Notes: generated by a model not told the origin, from the letters alone. 64,000 bases of DNA from CAVXJN01 sp963762165 (GCA_963762165.1 CAVXJN010000003.1:434001-498000), one strand, 5' to 3'; shown: positions 25,734-36,106, counted from the first letter of the stretch. A program made the numbers and translations.

Positions 25734-26195
25734 TCATTTCGCAATCGCCTTGTCAGTGAGCTTGTCCAAGGCGCCTTGCATTTTCTTGACCACCTCGTCA
25801 CGGTCGTCGATGTCGTGGCGCTCGGCGATCCACTCTGGATCGTTGTAACCGATCCATACCTGGCCATCCGCGTCTTCCCACACCAGGGCTTTCATGGGCA
25901 GATCGATGCCGGCGCTCTGGTTGCTGGTGAACAGCTGGGTGCCCAGCTTAGGGTTGCCGAACAGCACCAGGTAGGTGGGGCGCAACTTCATGTCGACCTT
26001 CTCGGCATTCTTCTGGTGGTCGACTTCGGCCATGACGCTGACCGGCTTGACGTCGCCAATGGCGTCCTTGAGGCGCTTGACCGTCTCTTGCACGCTATGA
26101 GGACTCTTCTTGGTGACCATACCGTTTTCATCATCCGCGTGGCTCATAGCAGGCACCAAAAATAGGGCGGTGACTAAAATTAGGATCTTGCGCAT
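25734..26195 (-). CDS. Periplasmic DUF302 protein
   Basis: A 153-residue exported protein with a clear signal peptide (MRKILILVTALFLVPAMSHA), so the start is set at 26195, not the upstream ATG at 26240. The mature part matches the DUF302 pattern: SVQETVKRLKDAI, FGNPKLGTQLF and DLPMKALVWEDADG. The function of the family is not established. It sits between mnmG and rsmG, genes that are normally adjacent, and would be co-transcribed with them. A divergent intergenic sequence of 45 bases separates it from mnmG. Confidence 0.8.
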   Translation of the reverse strand: MRKILILVTALFLVPAMSHADDENGMVTKKSPHSVQETVKRLKDAIGDVKPVSVMAEVDHQKNAEKVDMKLRPTYLVLFGNPKLGTQLFTSNQSAGIDLPMKALVWEDADGQVWIGYNDPEWIAERHDIDDRDEVVKKMQGALDKLTDKAIAK

Positions 26196-26240
26196 TATTA
26201 CCTCCGTGTTGTTGTTGATACGTGCTTTCTGGGAAACCAT

Positions 26241-28123
26241 TCAGGCACGCTGGCGTGCGTCCTTGCGAAGGTGGACCAACAGCAGCGATACCCCGGCTGG
26301 TGTCATGCCCGGTATCCGGGCAGCTTGGCCGATGGTGGCAGGTCGGCTGTCGGCGAGCTTACTGCGCACCTCGGCCGACAGGCCTTGCACCTGATCGTAG
26401 TTCAGGTCGCAGGGCAGTGCCGTTTCCTCGTGCCGGCGCTGGCGCTCGATCTCGTCCTGCTGGCGGTCGATATAGCCGGCGTATTTCGCCTGCACCTCGA
26501 CCTGCTCGCAGACCTTGGCGTCGGCTACCGCGGCGATGCCTGCCAATTCCAGCGCCTGGGAATAGGAAACGTTGGGCCGGCGCAGCAGTTCGTCCAAACG
26601 TACTTCGCGCGCCAGCGGCTGGCCCAGAATTGCCGATGCGCTGTTCGGCGTCGACCTGCTCGGGCCGCACCCAGGTGTCGTGCAGACGGCGCTGTTCGGC
26701 GGCGATGGCGTCGCGCTTGCGGGCAAACGACTGCCAGCGCGGTTCATCGACCAGCCCCAGTTCGCGGCCGATCGGCGTCAGGCGCAGATCGGCGTTGTCC
26801 TCGCGCAGCAGCAGGCGGTATTCGGCGCGGCTGGTGAACATGCGGTAGGGCTCGCTGGTGCCGCGGGTGATCAGATCGTCGATCAGCACCCCCATGTAGG
26901 CCTGGTCCCGCCGCGGGCGACCAGGGCTCCCGACCCCGCACCTGGAGACCCGCGTTCATGCCGGCGATCAGCCCCTGGGCCGCCGCTTCTTCGTAGCCGG
27001 TGGTGCCGTTGATCTGGCCGGCGAAGAACAGCCCGCCGAGGAACTTGGTCTCCAGGGAAGCCAGCAGATCGCGCGGATCGAAGTAGTCGTATTCGATGGC
27101 GTAGCCGGGGCGGGTGATGTGGGCCTGTTCGAAGCCGCGGATCGAGCGCACCAACGCCATCTGCACGTCGAACGGCAGACTGGTGGAGATGCCGTTGGGA
27201 TACACCTCGGCGCTGTCGAGGCCTTCGGGCTCGACGAAAATCTGATGGCTGTTCTTGTCGGCGAAGCGCACCACCTTGTCTTCGATGGAAGGACAGTAGC
27301 GCGGCCCGGTGCCTTCGATCACCCCGGAATACATCGGCGAGCGGTCGAGGCCGCCGCGAATCAACTCGTGGGTGCGTTCGTTGGTGTAGGTGATGTGGCA
27401 GGGCACTTGGCGCGGATGCTGTTCGGCGCTGCCGAGATACGAGAACACCGGCACCGGATCGTCGCCCGGCTGGGTTTCCAGAACGCTGAAATCGATACTC
27501 CTGGCATCGATGCGTGGCGGCGTTCCGGTCTTGAGCCGCGCGACCCGGAACGGCAGCTCCCGCAGCCGGCGGGCGAGGGCGTTGGCCGGCGCATCGCCGG
27601 CGCGGCCGCCTTCGTGATTGCTCAGGCCGATGTGAATCTTGCCGCCGAGGAAGGTGCCGACCGTGAGTACCACTGCGGGGGCTTCAAAGCACAGCCCCAT
27701 CTGGGTGCGGACGCCGGTGACCCGCTCGCCGGATACCAGCAGGTCGTCGACGCTTTGCTGGAACAAGGTAAGGTTGGGCTGGTGCTCCAGGGCATGGCGT
27801 ACCGCCTGCTTGTACAGCGCGCGGTCCGCCTGGGCCCGGGTCGCGCGCACGGCCGGTCCCTTGCGGGCATTCAGGGTGCGAAACTGGATGCCGCTGAGAT
27901 CGGCGGCCTGCGCCATGAGGCCGCCGAGGGCATCGATCTCTTTCACCAGGTGGCCTTTGCCGATTCCGCCGATGGCCGGATTGCAGCTCATCTGCCCCAG
28001 GGTTTCGATGTTCTGGGTCAGCAGCAGGGTGCGCGCGCCCAGACGCGCCGCTGCCAACGCAGCTTCGCTGCCGGCATGGCCGCCGCCCACCACGATCACG
28101 TCGAATTTATCCTGAAAATACAT
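26241..28123 (-). CDS. mnmG: tRNA uridine-34 carboxymethylaminomethyl enzyme MnmG, frameshifted
   Basis: The FAD enzyme that with MnmE installs cmnm5 on U34 of tRNA. The N-terminus shows the dinucleotide site VIVVGGGHAGSEAALAA and LGQMSCNPAIGGIGKGHL. The reading frame breaks twice. After GLIAGMNAGLQVRGREPWSP (near 26920) it resumes as MGVLIDDLITRGTSEPYR. Near 26640 it switches again to ILGQPLAREVRLDELLRRP and runs to the normal end. All parts of a roughly 627-residue protein are present in order, so a sequence indel is more likely than decay. The gene is essential for normal decoding in most bacteria. Confidence 0.9.
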
Positions 28124-28261
28124 CCGTCTGCCCTGTTGCGCCGCACCGCCGAGCGATGTCCTCGGTCCGGGTTGCGGACACTAATGCAACCCCGCCGGAA
28201 TTTCCAGCGACCCTGCGTATACTACCTTCCAGAATAATACTACCGAGAACAATCCGGCGCC

Positions 28262-29725
28262 GTGACTTCCAAACGCATCCGTAGCCTGCGCTACGCCGTA
28301 CGCCCGCGGGTGGTACTGAAATATGTCGGCTTGCTGGCCACCATGCTGGGCTTGCTGGCCGCCGTACCCTTGTTGGCGGCATTGGTGACCCGGGACTGGG
28401 GCATGGCCCTGCGCCTGGCCGCCGTCACCGTCGTCTTGCTCGGTGCCGGCACGCCCCTGGCGCGCGTGGCCGCACCGAAACAGGTCCAGGTGAACGAGGC
28501 GCTCACCGTAATCGTGCTGACGTTCCTGCTTGGCTCAGCGGCCATGATCTGGCCGTTTTGCGCGGCCGGTATCCCGCCGGTGGATGCCTGGTTCGAAGCC
28601 GTCTCGGGCATCACCACCACCGGCTTGAGCACCTTGGCGTCCGTGGAGGACAAGCCGCTGGCATTCTTGTTCGCGCGGGCGTGGATGCAGTGGTACGGCG
28701 GCCTGGGAATCGTCGTATTGTCGGTGGGTTTGCTGTTGCACCATGGCGCCGCCAGCCGCCGCCTGGTGGCAGCGGATGTCACCACCGACACATTGGTGTC
28801 CACCACGCGCATGCATGCGCAGCGGGTGCTGTTGGCTTATGGCGCCCTGACGGCCTTCGGCCTGCTGGCCATTTGGATGGCCACCGGCGATGTCGTGGTG
28901 GCGCTGGTCCAGACCCTGAGCGCGGTGTCCACGGGCGGCTTCTCGATGTTCGACGACAGCTTGCGCGGTCTCAAGTCGCCGCTCGCCGCCGCCACGGTAA
29001 TGGCGGTGGCCTGGTGCGGCGCCGTATCGCTGCCACTGTACTACTCGATCTGGACTCGCGGCTGGCGGCCGTTCGTACGCGACCCCGAATTGCGCGCGCT
29101 GATCATCGCCACCGGGGTGGTCATCGCCACCGTCTACGCGCTGGGACGATGGCTCGGGGCACCGTCGAACCTGTTCGACGCGTTCGTCCTCGGAGCGACC
29201 GCCCAAAGCGGTACCGGCTTCAGTAGCAGCGCGGTGGCCGCGCTGACGCCGGGCCTGAAGCTGGTGCTAACGGCGGCGATGCTGACCGGCGGTTGTATTG
29301 GTTCGACTGCCGGTGGCATCAAGATTTTGCGGGTACTGATCCTATGGCGCCTGTTGCAGGTAACGATACAACGCACCGGCGCACCCCAGCACGCCGTTAT
29401 GGAACCCCGGCTGGCGGGTCGACGCCTGCACGACGACGAACTGACGCGTGCGCTGTTGCTGGTGGTGTTGTTCGCGGTACTGGTCGGGTTGTCGTGGCTG
29501 GTGTTCGTACTCTACGGTTACGATCCCTTGGATGCGTTTTTCGAGGTGGTGTCGGCCAGCGCCACGGTCGGCTTGTCCACGGGCATCAGTCGGCCGGAAC
29601 TCGAGCCGCTGCTCAAAGGCGTGCTGTGTTTCGACATGCTCGCCGGGCGCCTGGAAATCATCGCCTTGCTGGTGGTGCTGTATCCCGGTAATTGGTTCGG
29701 CAAACAACAGGTGGAAAACATATGA
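28262..29725 (+). CDS. Potassium uptake protein, TrkH/KtrB family
   Basis: A 487-residue channel-like transporter with four repeated M-P-M units. The selectivity-filter loops are visible in order: TTTGLS (about 120), STGGFS (about 222), SGTGFS (about 320) and ATVGLSTG (about 437), plus GGCIGSTAGGIKILR in the region that gates flow. The N-terminus lacks the longer TrkH start, so KtrB or TrkH cannot be decided. It starts at GTG 28262. The stop overlaps the start of the RCK subunit gene (ATGA), so the two form one unit. It is divergent from mnmG. Confidence 0.9.
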   Translation: MTSKRIRSLRYAVRPRVVLKYVGLLATMLGLLAAVPLLAALVTRDWGMALRLAAVTVVLLGAGTPLARVAAPKQVQVNEALTVIVLTFLLGSAAMIWPFCAAGIPPVDAWFEAVSGITTTGLSTLASVEDKPLAFLFARAWMQWYGGLGIVVLSVGLLLHHGAASRRLVAADVTTDTLVSTTRMHAQRVLLAYGALTAFGLLAIWMATGDVVVALVQTLSAVSTGGFSMFDDSLRGLKSPLAAATVMAVAWCGAVSLPLYYSIWTRGWRPFVRDPELRALIIATGVVIATVYALGRWLGAPSNLFDAFVLGATAQSGTGFSSSAVAALTPGLKLVLTAAMLTGGCIGSTAGGIKILRVLILWRLLQVTIQRTGAPQHAVMEPRLAGRRLHDDELTRALLLVVLFAVLVGLSWLVFVLYGYDPLDAFFEVVSASATVGLSTGISRPELEPLLKGVLCFDMLAGRLEIIALLVVLYPGNWFGKQQVENI

Positions 29726-30393
29726 GAGCGGTATTTGTCGGTGCCGGCCCGTTGGCGGTGATGACGGTGCGTTTGCTGCTCGACCGTGGCCACGAAGCGG
29801 TCATGATCGAATGCGACAAAAAACGCATCGAGAATTTGTCGGAAGAGTTGGATTGCGGTTTTCTTCATGGCGACGGCAGTAAGCCGGCGGTGCTGAGAGA
29901 GGCGGATCCATCCGCGACCGACGTGTTGTTCTGCCTCACCGGCAACGATCAGACCAATATTCTCGCCAGTCTGGTGGGGCGCTCCGCCGGCTTCCCTCGG
30001 GTAGTGACCAAGATCGACGATCCGGAATTCGAACATCTGTGCCTGGAGCTCGGACTGGAATACGTAATCATTCCCTCTCGCACTATCGGCCGTTACCTGG
30101 CCGACATGTTCGAGGGACGTGATCACATGGAATTGATCGCAACGGTGAAAGGCGATGCACGAGTATTTTCGTTCGTCGCCGGCGAGGATGACGAAAAACC
30201 GGTGGAGGAGCTGGAGCTGCCGGAGAAAAGCCGCGTGATGTTCTTGTATCGCGACGACAAGTTCACCCTTCCGCAACCGGATACGCAGTTGCAAAAGCAA
30301 GACGAAGTTGTGATCGTCACGCACCGCAAACACCTCGATGCGTTGCGCGAACGCTGGGGCAGCCGCACTCGTTCGCAATCCGGGTTCAGTTGA
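29722..30393 (+). CDS. Potassium channel regulator with RCK (TrkA-N/TrkA-C) domains
   Basis: A 223-residue cytoplasmic regulatory subunit. The N-terminal Rossmann fold (about 1-120) has FVGAGPLAVMTVRLLL, with the last Gly of GxGxxG replaced by Ala, then IECDKKRIENLSEELDC and GDGSKPAVLREA. A TrkA-C domain (about 135-215) follows. With only one RCK unit it is KtrA-like, not the double-RCK TrkA of E. coli. It should gate the adjacent membrane subunit in response to nucleotides. Its 3' end overlaps the converging chemoreceptor gene by eight bases. Confidence 0.9.
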   Translation: MRAVFVGAGPLAVMTVRLLLDRGHEAVMIECDKKRIENLSEELDCGFLHGDGSKPAVLREADPSATDVLFCLTGNDQTNILASLVGRSAGFPRVVTKIDDPEFEHLCLELGLEYVIIPSRTIGRYLADMFEGRDHMELIATVKGDARVFSFVAGEDDEKPVEELELPEKSRVMFLYRDDKFTLPQPDTQLQKQDEVVIVTHRKHLDALRERWGSRTRSQSGFS

Positions 30394-32140
30394 TGGTAAA
30401 GCGCGCGACGCCGTTGTTGAGCACTTGCACGGCGTCGCGCAACCGGCCGATGGCGGTATTGGATCTGCGTAACGACTCGGCGGTTTCCTGCACACTTTCG
30501 TTTAGTTGACGAATGGAGTCGCTGATTTGCGTGGCGCCGTCGCTCTGGGCGTGAATGCTTTCCTTCACCGATTCGAACTCCGGCAGCAGCACTTGCACCT
30601 TATCGATGATCTCGGTGAGCTGGCCGCTGACCTGGCCCACGTTTGCTGCACCCTTGTGGATTTCACCCGACACCTTTTCCATCGCCATAACACAGGCAGA
30701 GGTGGCCGATTGAATTTCCTTCACCATCTGCTCGATGTCCCACGTGGACACCGAGGTCTGATCCGCAAGGCGGCGAATTTCGGTGGCCACGACGGAGAAA
30801 CCTTTGCCGTATTCGCCGGCTTTTTCCGCTTCGATGGCGGCATTGAGTGACAGCAGATTGGTCTGGTCGGCCACTTTGGTAATCGTGCTGACCACCATGT
30901 TGATGTTGCCGGCCTTCTCGTTGAGAGTTTCGAGTTTCGCGGAAATGGTATCCACCGCGCTGACCATGTTGCGGATCGATTCATCCATGGAGTCGATGCC
31001 GTTCTGGCCGAGCGACGCGGCTCCGGTAGCGGCCTGCATGACCTCATACACATCGTCCATGGTGATCACCAGTTCCTTCGAGGTCGCGGCGATTTCACTG
31101 GCCGAAGCACTGATCTGGTTGGAGGTCGCCGCCAGTTCGCTGGTGGTGGCTTCCTGCTGTACCGCACTGGCGGAGATTTCCGATGACGATTGCGCAACCT
31201 GAAAGCCCGACTCGCGCACTTCGGAGATCAAACGATTCAAACTGTCGATCATGCCGCGCACGCCATTGGCCAAATGGTCGATGCTCTTGTTGCCGTGGAA
31301 CTCCATCAGGACCTGGGTCAGATCGCCTTTCGCGGCGCTGTCGGTAACGCCGAGAATGAGTTCGATCATTTCGTCCAGGTCTTCCTTCTCCTGGCGTTCC
31401 CTGGCCATGGTCTCGGCGGTGGCATGCGCCAGATCGTTGCAGGCCTGAGCGAGATGACCGATTTCGTCCTGCGAGTCCACGGGCAAGCGGATGCTGAGAT
31501 CGCCTGTGGTTTCCATGCGGCCGACGATGGCGTTCATGCGCGCCAGACGTCCGGCGATATTGCGATGTAACAGGTAAAACAACACCAGGATGCTGGTGGC
31601 GATGATCGTGGAGATGACGACGACGACGCGAACCGTGTTGGAATTGGTGAGTTCCGCCGTCATGTACGCATGCTTGAATAGTCCCTGCAGCACCGCCGCG
31701 GCACGCTCGTCCGATTGTTGCAAGGCGCGCAATTGCGGCAAGCGCTCGGCGTCGGATACGCCGTGTTGGACGATAGCTCGCAATGTTCGCGCGCAATTCG
31801 TTCCACAGCGGCACGAACTCGCGTTCGAAACGGTTGTCCATTTCGCCGGCCCGGTAGAGTTCACCGAGATCGGAGAAGGCACGATCTGCTTCGGCCAGTG
31901 CGCGTGTCGTGCGCTCGTGCGCGTGTCGCTTTGTCCGCCCAACAGAATCTGCTGCGCGCCCAGGCTGAGGGCGTGCAAGCGCATCGCCCCGTTCTGCACC
32001 GCATCGGCGACAGACTGAGATTGGCTGGCGGTGCGGTAGCCGAAGCCGATGACGGCGAGGAAAATGGCCAACAACAACGCCAGCAAGAATCCGCCGAGCA
32101 GCATTTTGCTGCCGATCGGCAAGTCGTTGAGACGTTTCAT
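30386..32140 (-). CDS. WspA-like methyl-accepting chemoreceptor, internally frameshifted
   Basis: About 584 residues: a membrane helix (15-35), a periplasmic sensor, a second helix (about 180-200), HAMP (about 205-255) and a long signalling hairpin. The tip reads VADQTNLLSLNAAIEAEKAG then EYGKGFSVVATEIRRLADQT, close to what is known of WspA surface-sensing receptors, which feed a WspR diguanylate cyclase. Between about 31780 and 31925 the true frame is shifted (it encodes EMDNRFEREFVPLWNELRAN), so two compensating indels lie there. The start is set at 32140 because MKRLNDLPIGSKM is the natural receptor N-terminus. No cheA, cheW or wsp genes are nearby. Confidence 0.85.
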   Translation of the reverse strand: MKRLNDLPIGSKMLLGGFLLALLLAIFLAVIGFGYRTASQSQSVADAVQNGAMRLHALSLGAQQILLGGQSDTRTSARHAHWPKQIVPSPISVNSTGPAKWTTVSNASSCRCGTNCARTLRAIVQHGVSDAERLPQLRALQQSDERAAAVLQGLFKHAYMTAELTNSNTVRVVVVISTIIATSILVLFYLLHRNIAGRLARMNAIVGRMETTGDLSIRLPVDSQDEIGHLAQACNDLAHATAETMARERQEKEDLDEMIELILGVTDSAAKGDLTQVLMEFHGNKSIDHLANGVRGMIDSLNRLISEVRESGFQVAQSSSEISASAVQQEATTSELAATSNQISASASEIAATSKELVITMDDVYEVMQAATGAASLGQNGIDSMDESIRNMVSAVDTISAKLETLNEKAGNINMVVSTITKVADQTNLLSLNAAIEAEKAGEYGKGFSVVATEIRRLADQTSVSTWDIEQMVKEIQSATSACVMAMEKVSGEIHKGAANVGQVSGQLTEIIDKVQVLLPEFESVKESIHAQSDGATQISDSIRQLNESVQETAESLRRSNTAIGRLRDAVQVLNNGVARFTIN

Positions 32141-32291
32141 TGAAAGTCCCTTACCCATTTTATATCGCGTTCACCCTGCGCGTCCGACCGTCATTTTTTG
32201 TTTGCTGCTTCGGCGGCGTCGGCCCATCCCCCGTTATCGGCTCTATCGGCGCCGCCCGCGCCGAACTTTAACCCGAGCTGGATCATGGCTG

Positions 32292-33639
32292 TCACTTGCC
32301 GATGCAAAAGCTCCCGAAAATGCGGCCAAGTAGATCGTCGCTGGTGAACTCGCCGGTGATCAGGTCGAAGCAGCGTTGGGTCAAGCGCAGTTCCTCCGCG
32401 GCGAGTTCGCCGGCACCTTGGGCCAGGCGGTCGTAGGCTTGCGCGAGGTGGTGCCTTGCCTCGCGCAGTGCGTCGAGGTGCCGGCGCCGGGCAAGGAAGT
32501 CGCCGCCGCCCTCGCTGCTGAAGCCGATGCTCTCCTTTAGATGGGTGCGCAGACTGTCGAGTCCGGCACCGGTGCGGGCTGAAAGGGCAACGGTGGGCGG
32601 GTCCTTGGACACCAGACCCGGCGCGGCCCCCGTGAGGTCGATCTTGTTGCGCAACCGGGTCAATGGAACCTGGCCCGGCAAGGCCTCGAGGATTGCCTGA
32701 TCTTGCGTCGGTGAATCCTTCCCGGTCATCAAGGACCAGCAGGATCCGGTCGGCTTCGGCAAGGGCGCGCCAAGCGCGTTCGACGCCAATACGCTCCACC
32801 TGGTCTTCGGTGTCACGCAGTCCCGCGGTATCGACGATGTGAACCGGCATGCCATCGAGTTCGATGTGCTCGCGCAGCACGTCACGGGTGGTACCGGGCA
32901 CGTCGGTGACGATGGCGGTGTCGCGCCCGGCAAGGGCATTGAGGAGACTGGATTTGCCGGCATTGGGACGGCCGGCGATGACCACGGTGATGCCGTCGCG
33001 CAGCAGGCAACCCTGGCGTGCGCTGGCGATGATGACTTCGACTTCGGCCTGTAGCTCCGCGGCCTGGGCGCGGATACCCGCGTCGGCCAGGAAGTCGATT
33101 TCCTCTTCGGGGAAATCGATTGCCGCTTCGACAAACGTGCGCAGCACGATCAATTGCTCGAGTAATGCGTATACCCGGCGCGAGAATGATCCCTGCAGAG
33201 AACGCAGCGCGGCGCGGGCGGCCAGTTGGCTGCCCGCTTCGATGAGATCGGCGATCGCTTCGGCCTGGGTCAGATCGACACGGCCATTAAGAAATGCGCG
33301 TTGCGAAAATTCCCCCGGAGCCGCCATGCGCGCGCCCCGTGCGAGACAAGCCTGTAGCACTAGATCGAGTACCACCTGGCCGCCGTGGCCCTGAAGCTCC
33401 AGCACGTCTTCGCCGGTAAAGGTACGGGGGGCGGGAAAGAACAGGGCGATGCCGTCGTCGATCGCTTGACCGTCGGCGTCGTGAAATTGGGTGTGCAGCG
33501 CCCGGCGGGGCGCTGGTATCCGGCCAAGGAGTCCGTTGGCTATGTCGCGACTGCGCGGTCCGGACACCCGCACGATGCCGATCCCGCCCTTGCCGGGCGG
33601 CGTCGCGACGGCGGCGATCGTGTCTTCGACGTAAGCCAT
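32292..33639 (-). CDS. mnmE: tRNA modification GTPase MnmE, frameshifted
   Basis: A GTPase that works with MnmG on U34 of tRNA. It starts MAYVEDTIAAVATPPGKGGI. The N-terminal THF-binding domain is followed by the G domain with GRPNAGKSSLLNALAG, DVPGTTRD and DTAGLRDTEDQVERIG. The C-terminal FCIGK carries the functional Cys. Near 32712 the frame shifts by one base; the downstream part continues as LPGQVPLTRLRNKIDLTG to the proper end. The start ATG has no stop codon upstream in frame, so yidC reads straight into it. Confidence 0.92.
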
Positions 33640-33643
33640 GACC

Positions 33644-35382
33644 TCAACCGCGCGCCGGACACAGGCGCGTGCCGCGGCCGAGTTCAGCGCTTGCGCCGTG
33701 GCCCCGGTAATCCGTCGTGTGATGATCCATTGTTGCAGTATCGAAAGGGAGTTGTTGGTCACCCAATACAATACCAAGCCAGCCGGGAAGAACAGGAAAA
33801 ACACGGTAAAAATGATCGGCAGGAACATCATGATCTTGGCTTGCAGCGGATCTAGGGGCGCCGGATTCAGACGCTGTTGGACCACCATGGTCAGACCCAT
33901 GAGCACCGGCAGCACGTAGAAGGGGTCTTTGGTCGACAAGTCCTGCACCCAGAGAATCCATGGCGCCTGGCGCAGCTCGACACTCTCCAGCAGCACCCAG
34001 TACAGGGCGATGAACACCGGAATCTGTACCACGATGGGTAGACAGCCGCCCAGCGGATTGATCTTTTCCTTCTTATAAAGATCCATCAACGCCTGGTTCA
34101 TCTTCTGCTTGTCGTCGCCGAAGCGTTCTTTGAGCGTTGCATGCGCGGCTGTACGGCGCGCATTTTCGCCATCGAGCGATAGCTGGTTTCGGAGAGTTTG
34201 TAGAACGCCAGCTTCAGCAGCACCACCAGCAGCACGATCGCCCAGCCCCAATTGCCGACCAGCTTGTGCAGGGTCTTTAGGAGCCAGAACAGCGGCTTGG
34301 AAAGGAAGGTAAGGATGCCGTAATCGACCGTCAACTCCAGTCCCGGGGACAGGGCTTCCAGCCGGCTTTGCACTTTGGGACCGACATAGAGCTTGCTGCT
34401 GAAATCGTGTTCGGCGCCGGGCGCGATGCGATTCCACCGGCGTAATCAGACCCAGGTTGAAATAATGAGTGGAATCCTGGTAGCGGCTATAGAACGTGTC
34501 GGTCGCGTCCTTGGGCGGGATCCAGGCGCCAAGAAAATAGTGCTGCACCATGGCCACCCAACCGCCTTTGACGCTGGCGCGCTGCAGTGCCTTGTCACGC
34601 ATATCGGAGAAATCGATTTTTTCGTAGTGATTCTCCGTCGTGTAGATGGCGCCGCCGGTATAGGTGTGGATTCCGAACATGCGGTGGCCGGTATCGGCTG
34701 GCTGCGAGCGTTTGATCTGGCGGTAAAACGCACCCTGCCACGGCTGTTCGGATTGGTTGCGTACCAGGTATTGCAGGTCCACGGCGTAGCTGCCGCGGTG
34801 GAAGGTATAACGCTTGATGACGTCGATGCCGTCATGACTCCAGGTCAGATCCACTTGCACCGAGTCTTCGCCTTCCGCCAGGCGGTAGTCGGATTTGGCG
34901 GCTTGATAGGTGGCATGGTGGTCGGGTCCGGAGCCTTTCACCATGCTGAATCCGGACTGCGCCACGTATAGGCCGTTACCGGAATCGTGCATCAGCGCGA
35001 TCGGCGTCTTGTCATTGATGGACACCGGATACTGGATCAGTTGGGCTTGGCGCACGTCGCCGCCATAGGTGTCGAGCTCAACATCAAGCACATCGGTGCG
35101 CACATGGATCCGCTGACCGCTGTTCAGGCGCGCCGCCTGGGCGGGCGGACGATCCGCGGAAGCGGAAGCACCTTCGGCATTCGGTGCTTGCGGCACGTCG
35201 GCGGGCGCGCGGACCTTGGGGGCATTCGCCTGCGGTGCTTCGCTGCCGGGCTTGATGGCTTGCGCGGAGCTCGGTGCCGCCTGCTTGGGGGCGCGCGGGC
35301 CATAATCAGCCTGCCATGCCTGAAACAGCAGCAAGCCGACAAAACTCAACGCGATGAGTAAATATAACCTCGGGTTATCCAT
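33644..35382 (-). CDS. yidC: Membrane protein insertase YidC, frameshifted
   Basis: Inserts proteins into the inner membrane with or without SecYEG. The N-terminal anchor is MDNPRLYLLIALSFVGLLLF, followed by a large periplasmic beta domain (about 60-330). The conserved core has KPLFWLLKTLHKLVGNWGWA, then LGGCLPIVVQIPVFIALYWV. Between about 34430 and 34140 the true frame is shifted, meaning two compensating indels. The last codons (ILQQWIITRRITG) have no nearby in-frame stop; a one-base change at a GGGG run near 33705 would give a stop at 33644 or 33684. I use 33644; the exact end is uncertain. Confidence 0.88.
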
Positions 35383-35385
35383 TGG

Positions 35386-35613
35386 CTACTTTCTTGGGCT
35401 TTCTTCGGGAACCGGGTCGAGTCCACCTGGACTCCAGGGATGGCAGCGCGACAAGCGTCGCAGGCTGAGCCAACCACCGCGCAGCACGCCGTAGCGGGCG
35501 ATGGCAGTGTGTGCGTAACACGAGCAACTGGGGTAAAAGCGGCAATGACTACCCAGCATCGGGCTGATCAAATATTGGTAGCCACGGATCAAAACGATGA
35601 AGAGCTTGCGCAT
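35386..35613 (-). CDS. yidD: Membrane protein insertion efficiency factor YidD
   Basis: A 75-residue protein thought to help membrane insertion alongside YidC. It shows the invariant cysteine and proline signature RFYPSCSCYAHTAIARYGVLRGG and RCHPWSPGGLDPVP. It begins inside the end of rnpA (25-base overlap) and ends three bases before yidC, the standard rpmH-rnpA-yidD-yidC order. Confidence 0.95.
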   Translation of the reverse strand: MRKLFIVLIRGYQYLISPMLGSHCRFYPSCSCYAHTAIARYGVLRGGWLSLRRLSRCHPWSPGGLDPVPEESPRK

Positions 35614-35969
35614 CTTTGCACCAACCGTACCCAGTGACGCTCCAGGGACGCATGCAGTTGCTTGCTGGTTTTCGTGGCCAGCCCGCTGCGGGCGAGCACG
35701 ACCAGATCCAGGCCTGAAAGCTGCACTTGATGGAGGCGAAAACTTTCGCGTACCACCCGCTTGATGCGGTTACGTGCTACTGCGTGCTTCACATGCTTGC
35801 GGGCGATTGCAAGCCCGAGACGCGCTTCCGGCAATTGGTTGGATCGAGCAAGCACTGTAAAGCAGTCATCGCTGGATTTAATGGCGCGCGTGAAGACCCG
35901 TTGGAACTGCGCGCTTTGGGTCAGCCGCAGCGCGCGCGGAAACCGTGCCGAGCCGGTGCCGCGTTGCAA
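35589..35969 (-). CDS. rnpA: Ribonuclease P protein component
   Basis: A 126-residue basic protein partner of the RNase P RNA, which matures tRNA 5' ends. The hallmark is LAIARKHVKHAVARNRIKRVVRESFR. I place the start at TTG 35969, two bases after the rpmH stop, since the frame to 36143 merely runs through rpmH in another phase. Close coupling to rpmH is typical. Confidence 0.9.
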   Translation of the reverse strand: MQRGTGSARFPRALRLTQSAQFQRVFTRAIKSSDDCFTVLARSNQLPEARLGLAIARKHVKHAVARNRIKRVVRESFRLHQVQLSGLDLVVLARSGLATKTSKQLHASLERHWVRLVQRCASSSSF

Positions 35970-35971
35970 CT

Positions 35972-36106
35972 TCAGGGAGTCAGGCGCGCGCGACCTTTCG
36001 CACGGCGGGCCTTGATCACCAGGCGACCGTTCTTGGTGGCCATACGGGCGCGAAAACCGTGGGTGCGCTTGCGTTTCAATACGCTGGGTTGGAACGTTCT
36101 TTTCAT
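35972..36106 (-). CDS. rpmH: 50S ribosomal protein L34
   Basis: A 44-residue protein that is easily missed. Reading from ATG 36106 gives MKRTFQPSVLKRKRTHGFRA, then RMATKNGRLVIKARRAKGRA and RLTP before TGA, a full L34 of standard length with very high Lys/Arg. It is followed two bases on by rnpA and is preceded by a strong promoter. Confidence 0.97.
   Translation of the reverse strand: MKRTFQPSVLKRKRTHGFRARMATKNGRLVIKARRAKGRARLTP

Noticed and set aside
30737..30752. CACGTG-centred palindrome resembling parS in the chemoreceptor gene
   Set aside because: The core is TGTCCCACGTGGACAC; the flanking bases differ from TGTTCCACGTGGAACA at several fixed positions, so ParB binding is unlikely. Other CACGTGG occurrences (near 15135, 15428 and 16189) match even less.
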